Of a stretch of DNA of 64,000 nucleotides, positions 55,830 to 63,405 are shown piece by piece. Both the position numbers and the translations under genes were made by a program. The stretch spans positions 1,178,001 to 1,242,000 of the forward strand of contig NZ_JAJDFX010000002.1 of NCBI RefSeq assembly GCF_024704385.1, given 5' to 3'. The stretch comes from Cellulomonas sp. P24. Lineage in GTDB: Bacteria; Actinomycetota; Actinomycetes; Actinomycetales; Cellulomonadaceae. How positions within the stretch are numbered: the first letter of the stretch is position 1; each line of letters opens with the position of its first letter. Below the pieces are notes generated by a model. The model did not search any database, was not told the DNA's origin, and was given only the letters and a program-made list of their open reading frames with translations.

Positions 55830-56930
55830 TCAGGATGCGGCAGGAAGACACCCGCAGCTCTCGCGGAGCAGGATCTGCACCGGCAACGTGCGCGACTCGG
55901 GAGGCAGCCCGGGTTCGCCCAGCCGGCGCAGCAGGGTGTCCACCGCGGCGCGCCCCAGCTCGAGCATCGGCTGTCGCACCGTCGTCACGCGCGGGATGGA
56001 GAGCTGCGTCGCGTCGATCCCGTCGAAACCCGTGAGCACGACGTCCTCGGGAACCCGCACGCCCGCCTGGGAGAGCGCGTCGAGGACGCCCAGCGCCGTC
56101 TGGTCGTTCGCGCACACGAGCGCACGCGGCAGGCGCCCCTCGGCGAGCAGGGCGCGGCCGATCGCGCGGCCCTGCGACCGGGTGAAGTCACCCCGCATCT
56201 TCGGTGCCCGCGGTACGCGCAGACCGGCGGAGCGCAGCGCCTCGCGGTGCCCGTCGAAGCGGTCCTTGGCATCGGGCGAGTCCGACGGCCCACCGATGAA
56301 GGCCAGGTCGGTGATGCCGTGCACAGTGATCACGTGCTCGGTCATGGCCCGCATCCCGGCGCTTCCGTCGGTGCTGATGTGGTCGTACTCGTCGCCCGCG
56401 CGCGGCCCTGCGATCACGACGACCGGGATCCGCCGCGCGATCCGCGCGAGCAGGTCGTCGGGGATCGTGCGCGCGAGCGTCACGATCCCGTCAACCCGGC
56501 CCGCGAGGTTCTCGAAGATCGCCGGCCCACGCGAGCCGCGCGCGACTGCGATCGTCACGGCCACGCCATGTCGCCAGGCCTCGATCTCGGTACCGCGCAT
56601 CACCTCGCTCGTGTACAGGTCGCCGGTCGGTTCGAAGTCGGCAGCGGGGTCGAGCGAAACGGAGACGGGCCCCGTCGAGAACTGCAGCGGGTCGAACTCG
56701 TCGATCCCGTCGAAGTCCGGGAAGCACAGCCCGATGGCCCCGGAACGGCGCGCCGCGAGTGCGCGCGCGCTCGCGCTCGGTACGTACCCGAGCTCGCGCA
56801 CGGCGGACTGGACGACGTTCTTGGTCGCCTCGGTCACCTCGTCAGGTCGTCTGAAGACGCGCGACACCGTGGCGATCGAGACCCCCGCACGTGCAGCGAC
56901 GTCGTAGACGGTGGGCAGCCCCTTGGTCAT
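55830..56930 (-). CDS. LacI family transcriptional regulator (beta-glucan locus)
   Basis: 366 residues; HTH LPTVYDVAARAGVSIATVSRVF at the N-terminus, effector-binding domain after it (VRQPMLELGRAAVDTLLRRL near the end). ATG at 56930 is preferred over an extension to 56993. It lies upstream of the importer operon on the same strand and between the two copies of the TGTATGCGCATACA palindrome, so it probably controls both. Confidence 0.93.
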   Translation of the reverse strand: MTKGLPTVYDVAARAGVSIATVSRVFRRPDEVTEATKNVVQSAVRELGYVPSASARALAARRSGAIGLCFPDFDGIDEFDPLQFSTGPVSVSLDPAADFEPTGDLYTSEVMRGTEIEAWRHGVAVTIAVARGSRGPAIFENLAGRVDGIVTLARTIPDDLLARIARRIPVVVIAGPRAGDEYDHISTDGSAGMRAMTEHVITVHGITDLAFIGGPSDSPDAKDRFDGHREALRSAGLRVPRAPKMRGDFTRSQGRAIGRALLAEGRLPRALVCANDQTALGVLDALSQAGVRVPEDVVLTGFDGIDATQLSIPRVTTVRQPMLELGRAAVDTLLRRLGEPGLPPESRTLPVQILLRESCGCLPAAS

Positions 56931-57090
56931 CAGCCCCGCTTCCGTGTCACGTCGGGATCCTATGCCCGGGCGACCGACGACCACCTGCAACACCCTCCGC
57001 CCCGCCGCGCCGAGGGACCACGGTCACCACTCCGCGATCGGGATCGGCGCCGACCGCCGGCGCCGTCGATTCGGCGGCGCCGGCGGTCGA

Positions 57091-58716
57091 TCAACGAAGC
57101 GACATCGTCTCCGCGCCGAGGTAGACGCGAGCCGCCCACGAGGCGGGGTCGGCGGCGAAGTGCCTGCGGAGCGCGTTGTTCTCGAGTGCGTTGTCGAGCG
57201 ACATCATGATCATCGACTGGTCGAGCACGAGCCGCCGGTGACCGACCGCGCCCGTCGTCGGGTTGACCGCGTCGTAGAACCCGCCGTCAGCGCTGTACAC
57301 GTCCGGGTAGAGGGTGCGCAGCCTCTCGATGTTCGCGTACGCCTCGTGCGGGATCACGCCAAGGGCGAGGAAGGAGGCGTGCGGCGTCACCGTCGTCTCG
57401 GTTGCACTGTTCGCACAGCCTGCACCGCACTGCGACAGCGCGTTGCCCGGGCCGAAGGCCTGGCCGACGGCGCCGAAGATGCCGTAGTCGCCGGTGTCGT
57501 CCGCGGTGCTCGAGGGCGACATCCCCCACACCGGCAACTTGAGCTGCTCGGTCGCGTACCTCATCTGAACCTGAGCGAGCCGGACATCGGCCAGACCGAA
57601 CCCGCGAGGTCCCCACGTGGTCTCGGGCACGATCTCATTCGCCATGAGGCCCTCGAACATGCCGCCACCCCAGGTCGGGATGAACCTGAGGGTCGTGCCC
57701 GGGTACGTGTAGTGCCCCTCCCAGACTCGGAACGGCTTGCCGGTCTGTGGATCGCTGATCGTCGTCCAGTACCCGGCGGGAATCTGGCCCTGCCAGGAGA
57801 AGTCCGGATCGGTGGCGCATTGTTTCGGCGGAAGCGTGCGCCAGGTGCGCCACCAGACGTCACCCGGCATCTGGTGCAGGCCCATGCCCACGTACATCGC
57901 GATGCGCGGATCGCTGTACAACGCACCATTGTGGTAACCGGCCGGGCCCTGGCCCGTGTAATAGCCTCCGTACATCTGGCCCGTCGGCTGGTTCCCCGGG
58001 ACGTCCGGGTTGGTGTTGCAGCTCGTCTGCGCCCGGTCGTCATAGAAGATGGAGAAATCCATCGGTGCGATCAGCGCGTTCACCATGGGCCTCAGCTCCG
58101 GCAGCGCCGACCGAACGACCAGGAGGCCTGCGGCGTACCATCCGTTGTCCACGGCGGAGAGGAAGGAACAGTTGTCCTGAGCGGGAGTGGTCTGCGTCGA
58201 GCAGTCGACGTCGCCCGGGTTGAGAATCGCGTGCCCGGTGGCGGTGCTGTACCACTGGTGAAGGAACCCGTGATCCCGCTGCATCGTGCCGACCGTCGTG
58301 AGAGTCGCCGATATCAGCGAACGCGCCTCGGACCGACTGATGAGCTTGAGGTCGTTCGCCGCCACCACCGACTCGAGGTAGACGCCGATGTTGGCGGCGG
58401 AGGTGTAGGCACCCCGCGTCGGACCCGGCCCGATGTTGTCGAGCGGCAGGTGAGTGACCGGGTCGACGTCATTCTCGAAGAACGTCCACGTGTCCTTCGC
58501 GATGCCGAGCAGGGTCGCTCTCTGCTCATCAGTCAGCCGCGAGTGGGATGCGTCATTCACGTACCTCGCACTCGCGACGTTCGGCAGCGCCAGCCCCCCG
58601 ACCACCATCGCTCCCGCGCCCACGACGGACGCTATTGTCCTCCTGAATCGACGTCGCCGGCGTGGCTGAGAATGTTTGTCGATGACGCGCGGCTTCGCAT
58701 GTCGCTGATTCTTCAT
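57091..58716 (-). CDS. Secreted PF10091 (GH144-like) enzyme, probable endo-beta-1,2-glucanase
   Basis: 541 residues: an Arg-rich start, a hydrophobic core and an ALPNVASA cleavage site near residue 49, so exported (RRRRRFRRT could serve as a Tat motif, not certain). The mature part fits the glycoamylase-like PF10091 family of GH144 and the middle domain of cyclic beta-1,2-glucan synthases: TSAANIGVYLESVVAA, NGWYAAGLLVV, GGGMFEGLMANE, QMRYA...LPVWGMSPS, TPHASFLALGVIPHEAYANIERL, and QSMIMMSLDNAL. It likely cuts polymer outside the cell, producing the oligosaccharides taken up by the Dpp-type importer. An operator copy lies 81 nt before the start. Confidence 0.78.
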   Translation of the reverse strand: MKNQRHAKPRVIDKHSQPRRRRRFRRTIASVVGAGAMVVGGLALPNVASARYVNDASHSRLTDEQRATLLGIAKDTWTFFENDVDPVTHLPLDNIGPGPTRGAYTSAANIGVYLESVVAANDLKLISRSEARSLISATLTTVGTMQRDHGFLHQWYSTATGHAILNPGDVDCSTQTTPAQDNCSFLSAVDNGWYAAGLLVVRSALPELRPMVNALIAPMDFSIFYDDRAQTSCNTNPDVPGNQPTGQMYGGYYTGQGPAGYHNGALYSDPRIAMYVGMGLHQMPGDVWWRTWRTLPPKQCATDPDFSWQGQIPAGYWTTISDPQTGKPFRVWEGHYTYPGTTLRFIPTWGGGMFEGLMANEIVPETTWGPRGFGLADVRLAQVQMRYATEQLKLPVWGMSPSSTADDTGDYGIFGAVGQAFGPGNALSQCGAGCANSATETTVTPHASFLALGVIPHEAYANIERLRTLYPDVYSADGGFYDAVNPTTGAVGHRRLVLDQSMIMMSLDNALENNALRRHFAADPASWAARVYLGAETMSLR

Positions 58717-58796
58717 GGTTCAGATGATCCTTCGTGTCGTCGTCGACAGTTCCGGACATGCCGGCGCGGTGATATCTGACGTCATCGTCGACCGAG

Positions 58797-58810
58797 TGTA
58801 TGCGCATACA
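58797..58810. promoter_or_regulatory. Second copy of the LacI-type operator
   Basis: TGTATGCGCATACA, a perfect 14-bp palindrome identical to the core of the site at 55731-55748. It lies 81 nt upstream of the secreted PF10091 gene in the 310-bp gap before the small plus-strand gene at 59027. No other strong element was found in this gap. Confidence 0.82.
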
Positions 58811-59026
58811 GTGTCGAACGCAATGCCCTGGGCAATCGTTGGTCGGCAATCGTGAAGCGGCAAGCGACGGTTCGATCCGCGCGATCTGCTCACTGCGTCG
58901 TCCGTAGCCGTCCAGCCCGGTTGACACCACGCCGTGGTGGATGCGGAGTCCCATCCGGACCTGGCCACGGTGGACCGTCGCGACATCACCTCCACGGGGT
59001 CACCCGACCGTCAGGAGACGACACCG

Positions 59027-59272
59027 ATGGGAACTCCGCAGACGCTCAGCGAGGCCGATCCACGGCGCATCGCCGCGTCGTCGGCCGACTGCGCGGAGCG
59101 GGTTCTCGGAGCATTCGACGCCGCCCTGCGATCCCTGCCTCCCGTCGGCGAGAACGCGTCGGACCCGCTCGGCCCCGGCCTGCTCGCATCGGGTCCAGGG
59201 CTCACGATCATCCGGGAGCTGCACGCCCGCATGGCCCACGCCCCCTCGCAGCGGCACCCGCGGGCCCTGTAG
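59027..59272 (+). CDS. Small hypothetical protein
   Basis: 81 residues, ATG at 59027 with GGAG about 9 nt upstream. The sequence (ADPRRIAASSADCAERVLGAFDAALRSLPP...) is helical in character with no recognised domain. It ends 65 nt before the HTH gene. The gene call rests on codon usage and position only. Confidence 0.45.
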   Translation: MGTPQTLSEADPRRIAASSADCAERVLGAFDAALRSLPPVGENASDPLGPGLLASGPGLTIIRELHARMAHAPSQRHPRAL

Positions 59273-59288
59273 ATGGCCCGTTCCACTG

Positions 59289-59331
59289 ACCGTCAATTTT
59301 TCTTGACGGTGATTGCTCGTCAAGCTAGCCT
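59289..59331 (+). promoter_or_regulatory. Promoter with operator-like inverted repeat, leaderless
   Basis: ACCGTCAA-N6-TTGACGGT (59289-59310) has perfect 8-bp arms; its right arm gives a TTGACG -35 (59303-59308), followed by a 17-bp spacer and TAGCCT (59326-59331). The HTH ATG starts 6 nt later, so the transcript should begin at or beside the start codon. A repressor bound to the repeat would occlude the -35 box. Confidence 0.6.
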
Positions 59332-59337
59332 GCCGTC

Positions 59338-59571
59338 ATGACGTCAGACGCTCTCGCGCACAGCGCCGCTAGCGGCGACCCTGCCATCGGACTCCGTGCC
59401 GTCGCCTCGCTGCGGCAGCTCGCCGAGCAGCTGGAATCGCTGCAGGTCGACCGCGCGCGGGACCAGGGGTGGTCGTGGGCGCAGATCGCCGCCGAGCTCG
59501 GCGTCTCCAAACAGGCCGTCCACCAGAAGCACGGCGTCCGCGCCGTCGTCGACACCTCGAAAGGCCACTGA
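59338..59571 (+). CDS. Small HTH protein linked to a Clp-N protein
   Basis: 77 residues: a helical N-terminus (VASLRQLAEQLESLQVDRARDQGWSWAQIAAELGVSKQAVHQKH) ending in a helix-turn-helix. It is probably a DNA-binding regulator that acts on the inverted repeat at its own promoter. It stops 2 nt before the Clp-N gene. ATG at 59338 has no ribosome site but suits leaderless initiation. Confidence 0.82.
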   Translation: MTSDALAHSAASGDPAIGLRAVASLRQLAEQLESLQVDRARDQGWSWAQIAAELGVSKQAVHQKHGVRAVVDTSKGH

Positions 59572-59573
59572 CC

Positions 59574-60131
59574 ATGTTCGAGCACTTCACCGAACCGTCC
59601 CGCGCCGTCCTCGCCGAGGCCCAAGAGGTGGCCGTCGAGCTCGGCTCGCGACATCTCGACGTCGGTCACCTGCTGTATGGCTGCGCCGACGCGCGCGAGG
59701 AGACGGCCGGACGGCCGCTCCGCGATGCCGGCATCACCAGCACCTTCATCAGGCAGGCCCTGCCGCACGGCGAGGAACCGCACCCCGGGCAGATCGACCC
59801 TGCCGCGCTGCGCGCCCTCGGCATCGACTACGACGGAGTCCGCGAGGCCGTCGAGCAGACATTCGGGCCCGGCGCGCTCGAGTCCGCGCCGGATCGTCGT
59901 GCCTCGTCGGGCCGCGGACGCGGACCTCGGTTCACGCCGGACGCGAAGCGGTCGCTCGAGCAGGCGCTGCGCGTCGCCCGCGAGCTCCACCACAAACGCA
60001 TCGAGCCAGGTCATCTGTTGCTCGGACTGCTACGCCTGGACGACGCATTCGTGTCCGCGACCGTCGAACGTTCCGGCACCACCGTTGCCGCGCTGTCCGC
60101 TGCGGTCCTCGCCCGCCTCTCGGCGGCCTAG
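59574..60131 (+). CDS. Clp N-terminal (Clp_N) domain protein without ATPase domain
   Basis: 185 residues with two Clp_N repeats: FTEPSRAVLAEAQEVAVELGSRHLDVGHLLYG (about 4-40) and FTPDAKRSLEQALRVARELHHKRIEPGHLLLGLLR (about 118-155). ClpA/ClpC proteins normally carry these ahead of AAA+ modules; here only the N domain is present, so it may act as an adaptor or competitor for Clp substrates. The HTH gene 2 nt upstream makes an operon. It ends about 130 bp before the convergent aldolase gene. Confidence 0.9.
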   Translation: MFEHFTEPSRAVLAEAQEVAVELGSRHLDVGHLLYGCADAREETAGRPLRDAGITSTFIRQALPHGEEPHPGQIDPAALRALGIDYDGVREAVEQTFGPGALESAPDRRASSGRGRGPRFTPDAKRSLEQALRVARELHHKRIEPGHLLLGLLRLDDAFVSATVERSGTTVAALSAAVLARLSAA

Positions 60132-60258
60132 GACCGCGGCGTGGAACCTGGACCTCCGTCGAGGGCCATCACCGACACCGTGATCCTGATGACCGTCGCC
60201 GTGGTGCTCACCCGCACCACCCGCACAGCGGTGCGCGTCCGCGGGCACCGTCGACCCG

Positions 60259-61092
60259 TCAGTCGTTCGCGAGGAGCCGCAGGATTCGCTCGACCTCAGC
60301 CGCAACCGCCTCGCGACCCGCTGCGACGTACCGCCGGGGGTCGACCGGTGGTCGCGGTGCCTCGAGCACCTCGCGCACCGCGTCGGTGAACAGCACGTTG
60401 AGGTGCGTCGAGATGTTGATCTTGGTCATGCCCGCGGTCACTGCGCGGCGCAGCTCGGCGTCCGAGAGTCCGGACGACCCGTGCAGGACCAGAGGAACGT
60501 CGAGCGCATCCGCGAGCGACGCGATGAGGTCCACGTCCACACGTGCGACGCGTTCGGTCATCGCATGCGAGGTGCCGACGGCGACCGCGAGGGAGTCCAC
60601 GCCGGTGGCGGCGACGAACGCCGCCGCCTCGACGGGGTCCGTGCGGACGCCGGGAGCGTGCACGCCGTCCTTGCCTCCCACCTCGCCCAGCTCGGCCTCC
60701 ACCACGACGCCGCGCTCGTGGCAGTGCTCGACGACGGCTCGCGTGACCGCGACGTTCTCGTCGTAGGGAAGGCGCGAGCCGTCGTACATGACGCTGTGCG
60801 CCCCCGCGGCCACGGCCTCGTGCACGAGGGCGACGTCCTCCGCATGATCGAGGTGGACCGCGACCGGGACGGTGGCGCGCCGCGCGATGCTCAACGTGGC
60901 CAGCCCGATCGGCTCGAACGCGCCGTGGTAGGCGACGCAGTTCTGACTGATCTGCAGGATCACCGGCCGACCGGCGCGTTCCGCACCGGCGACGATCGCC
61001 TCCGCGTGCTCGAGCAGCACCACGTTGAACGCGCCGATCCCCCGTCCGGCGTCGCGGGCCTGGCGCACGACGTCGACCGCCGCTCGGTTCAT
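60259..61092 (-). CDS. Class II aldolase (KbaY/GatY/Fba type)
   Basis: 277 residues; the zinc and catalytic block is VAVHLDHAED near residue 80, then EAELGEVGGKDG, DSLAVAVGTSHA and LVLHGSSGLSD with the second His, and MTKINISTHLN, all typical of ketose-bisphosphate aldolases. With AgaS and KbaZ homologues upstream, tagatose-1,6-bisphosphate is the probable substrate. ATG at 61092 is preferred over a frame start at 61347 that crosses into the kinase gene region. Confidence 0.9.
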   Translation of the reverse strand: MNRAAVDVVRQARDAGRGIGAFNVVLLEHAEAIVAGAERAGRPVILQISQNCVAYHGAFEPIGLATLSIARRATVPVAVHLDHAEDVALVHEAVAAGAHSVMYDGSRLPYDENVAVTRAVVEHCHERGVVVEAELGEVGGKDGVHAPGVRTDPVEAAAFVAATGVDSLAVAVGTSHAMTERVARVDVDLIASLADALDVPLVLHGSSGLSDAELRRAVTAGMTKINISTHLNVLFTDAVREVLEAPRPPVDPRRYVAAGREAVAAEVERILRLLAND

Positions 61093-61168
61093 CACGTCTC
61101 CACTCTCCCAGGCCCGGCGGGCGGGGTACCGCCACGACCGTCCGACGGTCGGTAGAGCCACACCGGTC

Positions 61169-62209
61169 TCACGAGGCGACACCGGCCGATCCGCGTCGCC
61201 GAACGCCGCCGGTCGCCGTCGGCGCGTCGGAGCCGGTGGCCGCGAGCTGCTCCCGGAGACGTGCCAGTGCGGCCGGCGTGAGCGGCGCGCCAGAGAGCCT
61301 GGCCGCATACAGGGCCGCGCCCACGACGGGCGGGTAGAGGGGTTCACGGAACTCCCAGTCCACGCTGGCCCGCGCGAGGAGCCGGACGAACGTGTCCTTC
61401 ACCACCGGTGCGGAGAACACCCCGCCCGAGGAGGAGACCGGAACCGGCTCCGACTCCGTGAAGCCGAGCCGACGCCTGGCGGTGTCGACGAGGGACACCA
61501 GCTCCGCTGCCGCCTCCTCGAGGATCGTGCGTGCCTGCTCGTCCCCGCGGTCCGCCGCCTCCGCGACCAGCGTGGACAGTGCGGCGACGCGACGGCGATC
61601 ACGCCGCCACCGCAGGAGGGTCACCGCGACGAGGTCGAGGTCGGCGGCCAGCCCGAGGCGCTCACGCATGAGCTCGAGGAGCGGACCCGCGTCCAGGCGC
61701 CCGTCGCTCATCTGGGAGAACGCCTGGAGGCCCCGCATGCCGATCCAGTGCCCGGAGCCCTCGTCGCCGAACAGCTCGCCCCAACCCCCGACCCTCACCC
61801 GCTCCCCGGCGCGCTCTCCGTAGCAGATCGACCCGGTGCCGCTGACGACGTTGATGCCGTCGAGGGCCCCGAGCGACCCGGCCCACCCGGCCACCATGTC
61901 GTTGCCGCAATCGACGCGGTCGTGCCCGAGCGCGGCGCGCGCAGCGGCGTCGAGGGCGGGGAGGTCGGCGCTCACCTCGCCGTAGGCGGGAAGACCGAAG
62001 AAGCCGTGCGCGACCTCGGCGGGGGTGATCCCGGCGCGTTCGCACACCTCGGCCACGCCGTCGCGCAGCACCCGCGCGGTCAGCGCCAGTCCCTCGCGCT
62101 TGCCGAGGTAGTAGCAGCTCGGCGCCTCGATCCTCGCCGCGACGAGACCCTCCTCCGTCACGACGCACAGGGCGGTCTTGGTCCCCCCGCCGTCGACCCC
62201 GAGGAACAC
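61169..62209 (-). CDS. BadF/BcrA-type sugar kinase (N-acetylhexosamine kinase-like)
   Basis: 346 residues of the ASKHA fold: phosphate-1 motif VDGGGTKTAL at the N-terminus, adenosine motif SGTGSICYG, and GGWGELFGDEGSGHWIG as in N-acetylglucosamine kinases. GTG at 62209 has GGGAG 6 nt upstream and lies 2 nt after the AgaS-like gene. It probably phosphorylates an imported amino sugar. The C-terminal ~20 residues are Ala/Gly/Arg-rich. Confidence 0.88.
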   Translation of the reverse strand: MFLGVDGGGTKTALCVVTEEGLVAARIEAPSCYYLGKREGLALTARVLRDGVAEVCERAGITPAEVAHGFFGLPAYGEVSADLPALDAAARAALGHDRVDCGNDMVAGWAGSLGALDGINVVSGTGSICYGERAGERVRVGGWGELFGDEGSGHWIGMRGLQAFSQMSDGRLDAGPLLELMRERLGLAADLDLVAVTLLRWRRDRRRVAALSTLVAEAADRGDEQARTILEEAAAELVSLVDTARRRLGFTESEPVPVSSSGGVFSAPVVKDTFVRLLARASVDWEFREPLYPPVVGAALYAARLSGAPLTPAALARLREQLAATGSDAPTATGGVRRRGSAGVAS

Positions 62210-62211
62210 GG

Positions 62212-63405
62212 CTATCTCCCGTCGTAGGGGTGCACCGTCACGCCCTTGACCACGCGGTTGACCTGCCCCGACGGCGACGGGGTGTCCGGGGTGAGCCCGA
62301 GCGCCAGGGACGCGCCGAGCGCGAACAGCTGCGCCACCAGCACGAACGGCAGTGCCACGAGGACGTCCGGGGCGTCCTCGACCCCGGGGAGCGTCCACAC
62401 GGAGTCGAGGCGCTCGCTCGGCCTCGACCCGAGGACGATCACGTTCTCCTTGCCCATCTGGTCGCCCAGCTCGACGGCGATGTCCTCGTCGTACTGACGG
62501 GTGTACGGATCGGTCGACAGGTAGACGATCGCGAGGCTCGCCCCGTCGACCACGGACTTCGGCCCGTGCCGGAACCCCAGCGAGGAGTCGAAGTAGCTGA
62601 CGACGTCCCCGGCACTGAGCTCGAGGACCTTGAGCGCAGACTCGCGCGCCAGGCCGGTGAGTGATCCGCTCCCGAGGTAGACGACCCGCTTGTAGCCGCG
62701 CGACGCGAGCTCGGCCACGGTGTCGGCACGCTCCCGCAGCACCGTCGCGCCGGCCTCCGCCACGCGTTCGACCATCGCGACGTCCTGCTCGCCGGCGTTC
62801 AGCACCAGCCAGGTCGCCAGCACCATCGAGGTGAAGCTCGAGGTCATCGCGAAGCCTTCGTCGTTGGTCTCCGGGGGCATGAGAAGGACGAGCGAACGCT
62901 CGTCCGTCCCGTGGACCCGCGCGAGCTCGCCCTCAGGGTTGCACGTGACGATGAGGTGGTGGACCGAGTCCAGCGACCTGTCGGCGAGGACCGTCGCCGC
63001 GACGCTCTCCGGGCTGTCCCCCGAACGGGCGAACGAGACAAGCAGCGTCGGGAGGTTCTCCGCGAAGACCTCCTGGGGGTTGGAGACGATGTCGGTCGTC
63101 GGGACCGCGTCCACCCGGCGACGCAGCTGGCGGGTCAGCGCCGGCGCGAGGATCTCGCCGACGAAGGCGGACGTGCCTGCGCCCGTCAGCACGATGCGCA
63201 GGTCGTCGAGAGCGAGCAGCGGCCCGAGGAACCTCTGCACCTCGTCCTGCCGCGCGGTGACGTCGGCGGCGACCCGCCGCCACATCGTCGGCTGGTGGGC
63301 GATCTCGCGACCCGTCGCCCCGGCCCGGGGGTCGGTGAGGTGGGCCGACCGCTCGACGGCGACGCGGTCGCCCTCGGATGCGGTGGTGCGCGAGGTCGTG
63401 GTCAT
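62212..63405 (-). CDS. agaS: SIS-domain sugar isomerase/deaminase, AgaS-like
   Basis: 397 residues with two SIS domains: VLTGAGTSAFVGE and LVSFARSGDSPESVA in the first, VYLGSGSLTGLARESALKVLELSAG, HGPKSVV in the second. This is the AgaS pattern, converting galactosamine-6-phosphate to tagatose-6-phosphate and ammonia. ATG at 63405 overlaps the KbaZ-like stop (ATGA). The symbol is given by family resemblance. Confidence 0.8.
   Translation of the reverse strand: MTTTSRTTASEGDRVAVERSAHLTDPRAGATGREIAHQPTMWRRVAADVTARQDEVQRFLGPLLALDDLRIVLTGAGTSAFVGEILAPALTRQLRRRVDAVPTTDIVSNPQEVFAENLPTLLVSFARSGDSPESVAATVLADRSLDSVHHLIVTCNPEGELARVHGTDERSLVLLMPPETNDEGFAMTSSFTSMVLATWLVLNAGEQDVAMVERVAEAGATVLRERADTVAELASRGYKRVVYLGSGSLTGLARESALKVLELSAGDVVSYFDSSLGFRHGPKSVVDGASLAIVYLSTDPYTRQYDEDIAVELGDQMGKENVIVLGSRPSERLDSVWTLPGVEDAPDVLVALPFVLVAQLFALGASLALGLTPDTPSPSGQVNRVVKGVTVHPYDGR

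Noticed and set aside
60132-60258. Additional small gene between Clp_N and aldolase genes
   Set aside because: Frames here have no start with a ribosome site and no domain; the stretch is a 127-bp convergent spacer.
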